DNA from: Leptospiraceae bacterium
Lineage (GTDB): Bacteria; Spirochaetota; Leptospiria; Leptospirales; Leptonemataceae
Direction of reading: 5' to 3'
DNA length: 64,000 nucleotides
Assembly (NCBI GenBank): GCA_026418015.1
Contig: JAOACE010000013.1
Coordinates: forward strand, 248,001-312,000
Positions 36,927 to 45,488 of this stretch are shown one piece after another. A program made the translations under genes and the position numbers. The notes under the pieces are model-generated. The model saw only the letters and a list, made by a program, of their open reading frames with translations, searched no databases and was not told the DNA's origin. The first letter of the stretch is position 1. Every line of letters starts with the position of its first letter.

Positions 36927-37418
36927 TTAACCTTTATTTTCTTTTTCTTCTTGATTTTCAAGTAAATATTTATATACTTTGTCTAAAATTGCATTTACAA
37001 ATTTAACTGCTTTTTCATCATCATATTTTCTTGTTAAAGTACAACAAGTATCTATGATGATTGGACCAGGAAATTCTCCTTTTAAGATTTCATAAGTCCC
37101 CATACGTAATATACATCGGACAATACTAGAAATTTGTCTTATATCTTTTTTGCTATACTGCTGAATAATTTCGTCTATATCAGTTTCGTATTCTGTTACA
37201 CCTTCTACTATATCATAAATTAGTTGTTTATTCTCTTCTGTTAAATTGCTATGAACCCACGTTAATTTTAAAACCTCTTCTAATGGAGCTGATCCCAAAT
37301 CAATTTGATACAATGCTTGCAAAGCAATTTCTCTTAGGTTAAAATTAGGATGTTTAGCATCGGATTTTTTTTCGAACCTTGGTCTTTCTTTTAGTTTAAC
37401 AATGATGGTTCTTTTCAT
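36927..37418 (-). CDS. nusB: transcription antitermination factor NusB
   Basis: 163 residues with the all-helical NusB pattern: REIALQALYQIDLG, LTEENKQLIYDIVEGVTEYETDIDEII, IVRCILRMGTYEIL, and the C-terminal DEKAVKFVNAILDKVYK. It binds boxA RNA with S10 in rRNA antitermination. The first ~28 residues (basic, Lys/Arg-rich) extend beyond the usual start. Overlaps the end of ribH by 4 bases, and the ribH-nusB order is a common arrangement. Confidence 0.93.
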   Translation of the reverse strand: MKRTIIVKLKERPRFEKKSDAKHPNFNLREIALQALYQIDLGSAPLEEVLKLTWVHSNLTEENKQLIYDIVEGVTEYETDIDEIIQQYSKKDIRQISSIVRCILRMGTYEILKGEFPGPIIIDTCCTLTRKYDDEKAVKFVNAILDKVYKYLLENQEEKENKG

Positions 37419-37897
37419 GTTTTATTTATACCTTCGATTTGATTGTAAAGATCACACATCTCTATCAATGCAATTGCACCTTCGAAACCTTTGTTGCCTG
37501 CTTTTGTTCCTGCTCGTTCAATTGCTTGTTCAATCGTATCCGTTGTCAGTACACCAAAAATGATGGGTATATTTGTATCCATCGTAGCTCGAGAAATCTG
37601 ACTTGCTGCTTGACCAGCTACATATTCATAATGATCCGTAGCACCCCTAATTACACAACCTAAACACAAGATTCCATCGTAGTTTTGGGTCTGAGCAATC
37701 TTCTTTGCAGTAGCACCTAATTCAAAAGAACCAGAAACATAAAAAATATCATAATTCTCTTCGGGAATACCATATTTTTTAAAAGCCAACAACGCACCTT
37801 CTTTTAAACGTTCCGTGATAAAATCATTCCATCGGGAAACTACAATTGCATATCTATATCTGCTTGCATTCAAAATAGAGCCTTCGTAAACCTTCAT
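37415..37897 (-). CDS. ribH: 6,7-dimethyl-8-ribityllumazine synthase
   Basis: Penultimate enzyme of riboflavin synthesis, condensing the ribityl-uracil amine with dihydroxybutanone phosphate. 160 residues from ATG 37897 (MKVYEGS), chosen because it matches the family N-terminus and has AAGGA upstream; the frame runs open to 37978 inside the preceding gene. Signatures: VSRWNDFIT, VSGSFELG, CLGCVIRGATDHYEYV with the catalytic His, and FGVLTTDT. Other rib genes are not in the window. Confidence 0.96.
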   Translation of the reverse strand: MKVYEGSILNASRYRYAIVVSRWNDFITERLKEGALLAFKKYGIPEENYDIFYVSGSFELGATAKKIAQTQNYDGILCLGCVIRGATDHYEYVAGQAASQISRATMDTNIPIIFGVLTTDTIEQAIERAGTKAGNKGFEGAIALIEMCDLYNQIEGINKT

Positions 37898-37907
37898 AAC
37901 ATTATCC

Positions 37908-39182
37908 TTATTGTTTTTTATTTCTTTGTTTAAACTCCTCGTATGCAGCTTTCCCTTCTTTTTCGTAGACAAGTGCATCTAATAAATTCAAAAAATATTT
38001 TTCGTCTGGAGTTCCACGCGAAACTAATCTGTTATTTACTAAAATAGTTGGTGTAGAATTAATCTCTACTTTTTTTGCATCTTCAATATCTTGATTAATT
38101 CTTTGTTGAGCAATGGGACTTGTCATACAAACGAAAAGTCTATCCCAAGGAATTCCTAAATTTTTACTGATTCGTTCTAATTGCTCTAAATCGATGGGCA
38201 ATTGTTGCTCTTGCAAGCCAAAAATTTCATGATAAAATCTAGGAAATTGTGGATAATCTGCTGCACAAACTGCTGCTTGTGCACCATTACACCTCCAATC
38301 ACCATAGGGCTTTCTCGGCGGTGATTGAATTTCTTTATTACACGTAGAATCTAAGGGAAATTGTCTATAATAAATTACAATTCTTCCTGGCCAGCGTTCC
38401 AATGCTTTTTTTAAAATATAAGTTGTATGTAAACAATGTGGGCATAAGAAATCTGCAAATTTCTGAATAACAATATAACCTTGCGGATTTCCTTCCAAGG
38501 TTTTTAGGTTTTTCGTCGATAAATCTACTTCTTTTAGTGCGCGAAAATCTTTTAAGTATTCTTCCACTTTACCTTCTGGCAACAATGCATCTGCTACAAT
38601 TTCCTCTTTATGGGATTTCGATTTTAGATAATATATCCCCATTACTAGGGTAGAAATTATAATAGAAATAACTAAAATAGTTAAACCTTGTTGCACCATT
38701 AAGAGATAATTTTCTTTTGGTTTATTACGATTTTTTAACACGAGGGTAATGATAAAAAGTGCAAATGTTACAAAATAGGTATAAACACATAACAAACAAG
38801 GAACAATTAATTTAGTAAAATTGATGTACCCTAATATAGAATCAAAAACTATTCCAAAAATTGCAGCATAATATGAAATCAAAATACGAGAATGGTTAAT
38901 TGTTGTATCATTTTGATTTTCTTTAAAATAAGAAATACCAAACAAAATCGTGATAAATGTATAATAAATTAACCCTAAATAAGCAATAGGAATTCCGAAA
39001 ATTTTCGAATATCCACTTTCTCCTAATTCTTTACATCCATCAACTCCATCGATAGCACACCCCAAAGAAGAAGTACAAATATCTGGAAAAACTTGTTTAC
39101 ATATTAAGAGAATCGTTATCAAAACACCAATCGTTCCAACAACTAATCCAACTAGGTAGTAAATACGGTTTTTTCTATACAT
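37908..39182 (-). CDS. VKOR-DsbA fusion disulfide oxidoreductase
   Basis: 424 residues combining a membrane vitamin-K-epoxide-reductase-like domain with a periplasmic thioredoxin-fold domain. VKOR part: loop cysteines Cys42 and Cys50 (GCAIDGVDGC), IFGIPIAYLG, and redox pair CLLC at 129-132. DsbA-like part: CPHC at 247-250 (FADFLCPHCLHTTY) and a cis-proline region STPTILVNN. The pair would transfer electrons from substrate thiols through the thioredoxin domain to quinone, replacing DsbA/DsbB. First gene before ribH-nusB-TPR-HEAT; no clear -10 box is seen. Confidence 0.9.
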   Translation of the reverse strand: MYRKNRIYYLVGLVVGTIGVLITILLICKQVFPDICTSSLGCAIDGVDGCKELGESGYSKIFGIPIAYLGLIYYTFITILFGISYFKENQNDTTINHSRILISYYAAIFGIVFDSILGYINFTKLIVPCLLCVYTYFVTFALFIITLVLKNRNKPKENYLLMVQQGLTILVISIIISTLVMGIYYLKSKSHKEEIVADALLPEGKVEEYLKDFRALKEVDLSTKNLKTLEGNPQGYIVIQKFADFLCPHCLHTTYILKKALERWPGRIVIYYRQFPLDSTCNKEIQSPPRKPYGDWRCNGAQAAVCAADYPQFPRFYHEIFGLQEQQLPIDLEQLERISKNLGIPWDRLFVCMTSPIAQQRINQDIEDAKKVEINSTPTILVNNRLVSRGTPDEKYFLNLLDALVYEKEGKAAYEEFKQRNKKQ

Positions 39183-39262
39183 AGACTACTAATTTATTTT
39201 AATCAATGGATTTGAAAAGAAAAAATAAGGGAATTACGAAGAAATGTCAAGTATAAATTTTA

Positions 39263-39336
<74 letters not shown>

Positions 39337-39382
39337 TCTTCTATACAGAAAAATCTAATTTACTCTTGCGTCAATTTGAATT

Positions 39383-39607
39383 TTACCTGATGAAAGATTC
39401 TATTTTAAATTGGGAATAGGACTCATTCCAAACCAAGTTTAAATGATTGATGTAGCTTTCGTATTTATCGTTAAAACCAATTTGATTTTCTACTCCATAA
39501 TCTTTTTGCCAATAGGGTGGCGAAGTAATAATAAGATGGACTGATTGATCTGGTATTTATTCCATGTTTCGAGAATCACCAATGATAATTTTGTGGTAAG
39601 TGATCAT
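39383..39607 (-). pseudogene. remnant of a DNA methyltransferase (TSPPYW type)
   Basis: Reading leftward from the ATG at 39607 gives IIIGDSRNME, an in-frame TAA, then IPDQSVHLIITSPPYWQKDYG and about 40 more residues to a second stop at 39383-39385. DSRNM(E)xIPDxSVHLIITSPPYW is the start of N4/N6-methyltransferases carrying catalytic motif IV before the AdoMet motif (beta class). The interior stop and the loss of the whole C-terminal part mark it as dead. This explains most of the 39337-39644 gap between the tRNA and the MCE gene. Confidence 0.8.
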
Positions 39608-39644
39608 TATTTTTGATAAATTATAATAAAATTTTATAAAATAA

Positions 39645-40466
39645 CTAAAACGATGTTAATAAAATGCGTATAAAACTTGTAACTGGTGCTTGTTCGCGGG
39701 TATCCTCTAAATTTTCTCTCATTTCTCGAACGACAATTTTAGCATCCGAAACAACTGTATTGGCATTGTCGTGCAATTTACTGTCGTTAATCAATTGTCC
39801 GATTGTTCCCTGTCCTTGGTTGATTTTATCTGTTATTTCTGCGATGTTGCTTAGTGTTCTTTTAACATTTTCGCGGTTTTCGCTGATTAATTCTGACAGT
39901 CCAGCAATGGGATCCCCTGCATTGATTCCAGATAAAACTATTTTTGTTTTTCCTTCGTTTATATCTTTTATGTTGGATTTGATGGCACTTCTACCAAGTC
40001 TTTCCATATCTAGACTACTATACCACATTACATCGATTCGCGTGGGATAATATCCTTTAACGGGTTCGCTGTTACCGGGATCGATTGCAACGACTTTACC
40101 AGAAAGGATAGATTCATTTTTTAAAGAGATGGAATAATTCTCGAAAAATATAATATCCTTTTTTAGTTCTACTACAATTGCAACGCGTTGTTTAACCCTT
40201 TTAGGAGAAGAATCTGGCACAGGGATGTTATTTTCGTCCACAGAAACTAAATCCATATCCACAACGGTTCCAGCAGGCACACCCAATACAGTAACCTTAG
40301 AACCCACTTTGATTCCTTCTGCATGATCAAAATAAATTACTAATTGTTTACCTTTTTTTGCAAAAGGACCACTTTCCGAAACAATGGTAAAATATCCCAC
40401 TAGTGCAAGCGATCCAAAAAATAATAACCCAACAATAAAATTTTGAAATAATTTCACAAATAACAA
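39645..40466 (-). CDS. MCE/MlaD-domain lipid-transport protein
   Basis: 273 residues with one N-terminal membrane helix (about 8-28) and an MCE domain (KQLVIYFDHAEGIKVGSKV, VLGVPAGTVVDMDL), then a helical tail (NRENVKRTLSNIAEITDKINQG, QGTIGQLINDSKLHDN) as in MlaD/Mce proteins that bridge the membranes for phospholipid traffic. The usual permease (MlaE) and ATPase (MlaF) genes are not adjacent. The frame starts with TTG at 40466; a GTG at 40457 is an alternative start. A TTGACG at 40492-40487 lies 35 bases upstream of the GTG. Confidence 0.85.
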   Translation of the reverse strand: MLFVKLFQNFIVGLLFFGSLALVGYFTIVSESGPFAKKGKQLVIYFDHAEGIKVGSKVTVLGVPAGTVVDMDLVSVDENNIPVPDSSPKRVKQRVAIVVELKKDIIFFENYSISLKNESILSGKVVAIDPGNSEPVKGYYPTRIDVMWYSSLDMERLGRSAIKSNIKDINEGKTKIVLSGINAGDPIAGLSELISENRENVKRTLSNIAEITDKINQGQGTIGQLINDSKLHDNANTVVSDAKIVVREMRENLEDTREQAPVTSFIRILLTSF

Positions 40467-40568
40467 GGAAAAATAATAAAAAAAAACGTCAATATTTTTT
40501 AAACAATGCTTTTGAATATTTCAGTTGATCAATGATTTTATCCCAATTTAAAGGGTATATCTTAATTT

Positions 40569-41114
40569 ATGAAAAATCATCGTTGGAAAAAATTAGCTAA
40601 ATGGTTTGTTATTTTTTTAACTCTATTAGTAGTTGGGATATTTTCTCGCTATTGGTGGAAAGAAAAGCGATGGAGATATATTATAGTTCATCACACTGCA
40701 TCAGATTTGGGGAATCTGGAATATTATCGGCGAATACACCAACAAGAACGTGGTTGGGATGATATCGCTTATCATTTTGTTATAAATAATGGATCCTTTC
40801 AGACAATACCAGGTCAAATAGAAGAAAGTAACCTTTGGAAGGAACGAAGACGAGGATATTCTACGAGTAATAAATGGGTCAATACCTTTGCTATTGCAAT
40901 TGTAATTGTTGGAAATTTAAACAATCATCCACCTCTTCCTCAACAATACGAATCATTGATAAATCTTCTTGTTCAATTATCAAAACAATACAATATTCCA
41001 CCAGAACGTATCATTGGTCACAGAGAAATCCAGAACACAGAGTGTCCTGGAAAATATTTGAATATGGCAAAGGTTCGATTAGATGTAAAAAAGAAATTGA
41101 ATATCAAAAATTAA
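40569..41114 (+). CDS. membrane-anchored N-acetylmuramoyl-L-alanine amidase (Amidase_2)
   Basis: 181 residues. A basic start, one membrane helix (about 12-26) and an Amidase_2/PGRP domain. Zinc ligands are recognisable as His41 (IIVHHTA), His151 (IIGHREI) and Cys159 (NTECPGKYL). It would cleave the bond between N-acetylmuramic acid and the stem peptide on the periplasmic side. A purine stretch AAAGGG lies 13-18 bases before the ATG. The last 11 bases overlap the end of the convergent hydrolase gene. Confidence 0.88.
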   Translation: MKNHRWKKLAKWFVIFLTLLVVGIFSRYWWKEKRWRYIIVHHTASDLGNLEYYRRIHQQERGWDDIAYHFVINNGSFQTIPGQIEESNLWKERRRGYSTSNKWVNTFAIAIVIVGNLNNHPPLPQQYESLINLLVQLSKQYNIPPERIIGHREIQNTECPGKYLNMAKVRLDVKKKLNIKN

Positions 41115-42024
41115 TTTGATATTTTTTTATAAAATTTTTAAAATATTCTTGGTATTTTTCGTAATTGTCATCGATAGAGTATGCATGTTTAGAACCCCAA
41201 TCAGTTAAAATCAATTCTTTTTCGTTTAATTGTAATGATTTATAAATATCTTCTGAATGATGATAAGGTGTATAATCATCTGTTTTCGAATGATAGATTA
41301 ATATAGGCGTTCTAATATCTTTTGCATATTTCTGTGGAGATACATCATCTAAATCTGCACCAGTTCTTAATTCAGAAAGTAAAAATGCTCCTTTTAGAAA
41401 AATAACTGCTGGCTTAGGATATAAAACCATCGATCGTTCTTTTACTATGGTATATAAATCTGCATAGGGTGATTCTGCTAATATCATCTTAAACTTTCTT
41501 TTCGAATAACCTGCTGCTTGAATTACGGTTGCAGCCCCCATGCTTTCGCCAAACAAAGCAATTTGTTCATCTTGTAGGTTTGCTTTATTTTTAAACCAAT
41601 CGATCATTTTTAACAAATCAAATTTTTCGTAATAGCCAAAGGTACCAAAATTCCCTGTACTTTTACCATGATGTCTTGCATCATACATCACCAAATGACA
41701 TTGAAAATCTTTAAATAGCTGTGTATAAGTAATCATACGGATTCTTGTTCCTTTGTATCCATGATGAAAGACTACCCCACACGATCTCTTACCAGGAAAA
41801 TACCATCCAGAGATTTTGATATCGTCAAGTTCTAAGATAAAATCTTCTGGTTTCTCGAGCCCTACTTGTTCTATGCTATGGATTTTATAATCCCTTATAT
41901 CGTCTTCGTGTGTTCTTACAGTAAAAAATACCAATTGATTCGAAAAGTACCACGATATTCCCCCATAGATCAAAATTAAAATGGATAAACTTCCTAGAAT
42001 AATTTTTGTTTTTGTTGACTTCAT
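41104..42024 (-). CDS. alpha/beta hydrolase with N-terminal membrane anchor
   Basis: 306 residues from ATG 42024 (the frame also offers TTG at 42030). One N-terminal helix (about 9-24), then an alpha/beta-hydrolase fold: oxyanion region VVFHHGYKG, nucleophile elbow LFGESMGAA (GxSxG), Asp in YHSKTDDYTPY and His in DWGSKHAYSI. This arrangement matches the BEM46/YqkD-type serine esterases; substrate unknown. A TTGACA (42061-42056) sits 37 bases before the ATG, though the -10 region (AGTTTT) is poor. Confidence 0.87.
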   Translation of the reverse strand: MKSTKTKIILGSLSILILIYGGISWYFSNQLVFFTVRTHEDDIRDYKIHSIEQVGLEKPEDFILELDDIKISGWYFPGKRSCGVVFHHGYKGTRIRMITYTQLFKDFQCHLVMYDARHHGKSTGNFGTFGYYEKFDLLKMIDWFKNKANLQDEQIALFGESMGAATVIQAAGYSKRKFKMILAESPYADLYTIVKERSMVLYPKPAVIFLKGAFLLSELRTGADLDDVSPQKYAKDIRTPILIYHSKTDDYTPYHHSEDIYKSLQLNEKELILTDWGSKHAYSIDDNYEKYQEYFKNFIKKYQINF

Positions 42025-42134
42025 AATCAACGAAAACTTTTGATATGATAGTATTTGTCAAATCAATTTATTTTTAGTTGTTGAATACATTTTTGGTTAA
42101 AAAACATCAAAAAAAGATAGATTTTTAAACAACA

Positions 42135-42164
42135 TTTACAAATTTTCCTTTTTTATATGTATAT
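42135..42164 (+). promoter_or_regulatory. alaS promoter placing the start at ATG 42172
   Basis: TTTACA (42135-42140), 18-base spacer, GTATAT (42159-42164; or TGTATA one base earlier), then 7 bases to ATG 42172. An earlier in-frame ATG at 42157 lies inside the spacer/-10 region and would be upstream of transcription. Confidence 0.45.
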
Positions 42165-42171
42165 GAAGAAA

Positions 42172-44973
42172 ATGAATTGTAAAGAACTAAGAAAAGCTTG
42201 GGTGGATTTTTTTAAATCTAAAGATCATTTACATTTGCCCTCAGCAAGTTTACTTCCTTCGGATGATCCTACATTATTGTTTACTTCTGCTGGAATGGTA
42301 CCTTTTAAAGATTACTTTAACGGAACAAGAAAACCACCACATCCCAGAATTGTTACAATACAAAAATGTTTAAGAACAACAGATTTAGAAAGTGTTGGAA
42401 AAACAGCACGCCATTGCACATTTTTTGAAATGTTAGGAAATTTTAGCTTTGGAGATTATTTTAAAAAAGAAGCCATCGAGTGGGCATACGAATTTTCTAT
42501 AAAAGTTTTGGAATTAGACCCAGAAAAAATTTATGTGACAGTTTACCAAGAAGACGACGAAGCTTTCGAAATCTGGAACAAAAACATTGGAATACCCAAA
42601 CATAAAATTATTCGATTAGGCAAAGAACATAATTGGTGGGGACCTGCGGGTGATTCTGGACCCTGCGGACCTTGTACAGAACTTTATTTAGATAGAGGCG
42701 AAGAAATTTGTTATTCAGAAACAGGCTGTAAAAACCCAAAAACCTGTAAACCAGGAAATGATTGTGATAGATTTTTAGAATATTGGAACCTTGTTTTTAA
42801 CGAATTTTTTCAAGATACCGAAGGCAAATTACATCCACTTCCTCAGAAAGGAATTGATACAGGTGCTGGTTTAGAGAGAATTATTGCATTGTTAAACCAA
42901 ACTGATAGTGTTTACGAAACAGATGAATTGTACAAAATTCAAGATGCATTCAAAAAAGAAATAGAAAAACGATTGAATAAAACATTAGATAATTCGTACT
43001 TAACTCTTTCTGCTCTTCGCGTACTAACGGATCATGTTCGATCGATAACATTTGCCATTTCTGATGGAATCTTTCCCGAAAATACTGGACGTGGGTACGT
43101 AATTCGTAGGATTATAAGAAGAGCTTTACTTTTTGCTCATCAATTAGGAATCCACGAACCTATACTCTATAAAATCCATCCTGTTGTTGTAGAAATATAC
43201 CAAGAATTTTATCCAGAATTAAAACAAAATTACTCCCTTGTGCAAGAAACGATTCTACAAGAAGAAAATCGCTTCTTAGAAACCTTAACCAAAGGGATCA
43301 AAAAATGGAAGGAATTTTTAGAAGAGCACAAAAAAGAAAAAGCATCTTTATTCGATGGCGAAAAAGCATTTATTCTATACGATACTTATGGTTTTCCCTT
43401 AGAATTAACCATCGAATTAGCAGAAAAAGAAGGCATTAAAATCGATGTTGAAAAATTCCATCAAAAAATGGAAGAGCAAAAAGAAAAATCAAAACAAAAC
43501 CAACAATGGAAAGATTTTCAATTCCCACCTAATTTTCCTTTCATTAACGAAAAAACCGAATTTACTGGCTACGAAAACTACCAAGAAAAAGGAAAAATCT
43601 TATCTATCATATATAACAATCAAATCCACAAAGAGATAGAAAGAAAAAATAATGACAACGAAATCATCATAATAACAGATAAAACATGTTTCTATCCAGA
43701 AGGCGGTGGGCAAGTAGGCGATACGGGATATATCAAAAGTAAAAATGGTACATTTCGTGTTATAGATACCAAAAAGAAAGGCGAAATTATTCTCCATATC
43801 GGAAAAATTATAGAAGGAACACTAAAAGAAAACGAAGAAGTTGAATTAGAAATAGACAAAGAACGTAGAAGATTTTTAACTTATCACCATAGCTCTACTC
43901 ATCTATTAAATAAAGCTTTAAGAGATGTATTAGGGGATCATATCTATCAAACAGGTTCACTTGTTGCACCAGACTATTTAAGGTTTGATTTTTCTCATAA
44001 CAAAAAGATGAGCGAAAAGGAACTAGAAGAAGTAGAAAAAAGGGTTATCGAAGCCATCAATGCACATGCAAAAGTCGAAGCAAAAATCATGGCAATCGAA
44101 GAAGCCAAAAAAACTGGTGCTATTGCCACCTTTGGCGAAAAATATGGTGATGTTGTGCGAATCATAGAAATGGGCGAAAAAGGTAAATATTCTATTGAAT
44201 TTTGTGGTGGCTGTCATGTTAACAATACCGGCGATATTAAATTTTTCCATATTATAAAAGAAAGTAGCCCTGGTGCTGGCAATCGTCGAATCGAAGCAGT
44301 TGCAAACGAAAAAACCATTGATTATTTCTACGAAAAAATCCAAGAACTCAAAAAATTCATGGGTGAATTTAAACAAAAATATCAAAGCGAACAAAACGAA
44401 GAAATTCAAAAACTCTTGAGTGAAATTGTGCTAAATTTACCAACCACAAAAGAAGAAATAAAAAAACAACTAGAAACAAATCCCTTCCAAACCATAGAAC
44501 TAGAAAAAAACATTCAAAAAATAGAATTACAAATCACAGAAACAGAGAAACAAATCAAAAAAATTCAAAAAAAAGAGGGACTTAATAAAGAAAAAATCAA
44601 CCAAATTCTTAATGAAAGTATTCAACATATGTTGGATTTAAAAGTTGTTAAAGTATTTTCTATCATAGAAGATAACCTAAACATAAACGATCTAAAAGTA
44701 TTGACAGACAAAATAAAAGAACAATATCCCGATGCAGTGATTCTTTGTGGTTCAAGGAATACAGATAAAGGAACTTTGTTGTACACTTGTACAAAAAAAG
44801 CATTAGAATACGGTATAGATTGTAATCAACTCTTAAAGGAAACCATTGGTATGATCGATGGAAAAGGTGGTGGAAAAAAGGAATTGGCACAAGGTGGAGG
44901 AAAATCAGAAGATTTAGAACAAGCGATAGAAAAAGCAAAAGAACTATTAAAAGCAAAATTTGCATATTTATAA
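42172..44973 (+). CDS. alaS: alanyl-tRNA synthetase
   Basis: 933 residues from ATG 42172 (MNCKELRKAWVDFFKSK), which matches the family start; the frame could add five residues from 42157 but that ATG overlaps the promoter. Class II catalytic core (LLFTSAGMVPFKDYF, RTTDLESVGKTARHCTFFEMLGN in pieces), editing domain with the zinc/editing motif HHSSTHLL and CGGCHV, and a C-Ala domain ending GGGGRKE-like (IDGKGGGKKELAQGGGK). Somewhat longer than the usual ~875 residues, mostly in the helical part before C-Ala. First gene of a likely alaS-yajQ-unknown-AraC operon. Confidence 0.96.
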   Translation: MNCKELRKAWVDFFKSKDHLHLPSASLLPSDDPTLLFTSAGMVPFKDYFNGTRKPPHPRIVTIQKCLRTTDLESVGKTARHCTFFEMLGNFSFGDYFKKEAIEWAYEFSIKVLELDPEKIYVTVYQEDDEAFEIWNKNIGIPKHKIIRLGKEHNWWGPAGDSGPCGPCTELYLDRGEEICYSETGCKNPKTCKPGNDCDRFLEYWNLVFNEFFQDTEGKLHPLPQKGIDTGAGLERIIALLNQTDSVYETDELYKIQDAFKKEIEKRLNKTLDNSYLTLSALRVLTDHVRSITFAISDGIFPENTGRGYVIRRIIRRALLFAHQLGIHEPILYKIHPVVVEIYQEFYPELKQNYSLVQETILQEENRFLETLTKGIKKWKEFLEEHKKEKASLFDGEKAFILYDTYGFPLELTIELAEKEGIKIDVEKFHQKMEEQKEKSKQNQQWKDFQFPPNFPFINEKTEFTGYENYQEKGKILSIIYNNQIHKEIERKNNDNEIIIITDKTCFYPEGGGQVGDTGYIKSKNGTFRVIDTKKKGEIILHIGKIIEGTLKENEEVELEIDKERRRFLTYHHSSTHLLNKALRDVLGDHIYQTGSLVAPDYLRFDFSHNKKMSEKELEEVEKRVIEAINAHAKVEAKIMAIEEAKKTGAIATFGEKYGDVVRIIEMGEKGKYSIEFCGGCHVNNTGDIKFFHIIKESSPGAGNRRIEAVANEKTIDYFYEKIQELKKFMGEFKQKYQSEQNEEIQKLLSEIVLNLPTTKEEIKKQLETNPFQTIELEKNIQKIELQITETEKQIKKIQKKEGLNKEKINQILNESIQHMLDLKVVKVFSIIEDNLNINDLKVLTDKIKEQYPDAVILCGSRNTDKGTLLYTCTKKALEYGIDCNQLLKETIGMIDGKGGGKKELAQGGGKSEDLEQAIEKAKELLKAKFAYL

Positions 44974-44993
44974 TTTTTCCTAAGGAGCAAAAT

Positions 44994-45485
44994 ATGTCCA
45001 AAGAACATTCCTTCGATATTGTATATAAAATTGATGAGCAAGAATTAGCCAATGCTATCAACCAAACTTTAAAAGAAGCTTCCACGCGATATGATTTTAA
45101 AGGCACTCCGGTAGAAATAGAAAAACAAAAAGATGAACTTTACTTAACTGCTGCTGACGAAATGAAGATGAAAGCATTGATTGATATGTTTCAAAGTAAG
45201 CTAGTAAAGCGTGGAATCAACCTTAAAGCAATTAAATTCGAAGAGATAGAAAAAAATATTTCTGGTAGAGTAAAGTGCAAGGCGAAAATTCAGAATGGTC
45301 TTACACAAGAGCAAATCAAAAAGATCAATAAACTTATCAAAGATTCTAACATAAAAGTACAAACGCGTCAACAAGGAGACAGTGTTCGCGTTATAAGTAA
45401 AAGCATAGACGATCTGCAAGCAGTAATAAAATTTCTAAAAGAACAAGATTTGGACTTTGCCATTTCCTTCGATAACTATAAATAA
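44994..45485 (+). CDS. YajQ-family nucleotide-binding protein
   Basis: 163 residues, full length for the YajQ/UPF0234 family: SFDIVYKIDEQELANAINQ, RYDFKGTPVEIE, and the C-terminal repeat QVRVISKSIDDLQ-like (DSVRVISKSIDDLQAVI). Family members bind nucleotides, including cyclic di-GMP in Xanthomonas, but the role here is not known. A clear ribosome-binding sequence (TAAGGAG) precedes the ATG, 20 bases after alaS. Confidence 0.93.
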   Translation: MSKEHSFDIVYKIDEQELANAINQTLKEASTRYDFKGTPVEIEKQKDELYLTAADEMKMKALIDMFQSKLVKRGINLKAIKFEEIEKNISGRVKCKAKIQNGLTQEQIKKINKLIKDSNIKVQTRQQGDSVRVISKSIDDLQAVIKFLKEQDLDFAISFDNYK

Positions 45486-45488
45486 TCT

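Noticed and set aside
39664-40050. 128-codon open frame on the plus strand
   Set aside because: Antisense to the MCE gene, whose domain and membrane helix are recognisable on the other strand.
42157-42171. ATG 42157 as the alaS start
   Set aside because: It lies within the promoter; ATG 42172 fits both family alignment and transcript geometry.
44023-44409. 128-codon open frame on the minus strand
   Set aside because: Antisense shadow of the alaS editing region; Phe-rich composition is what complementing Glu/Lys codons gives.
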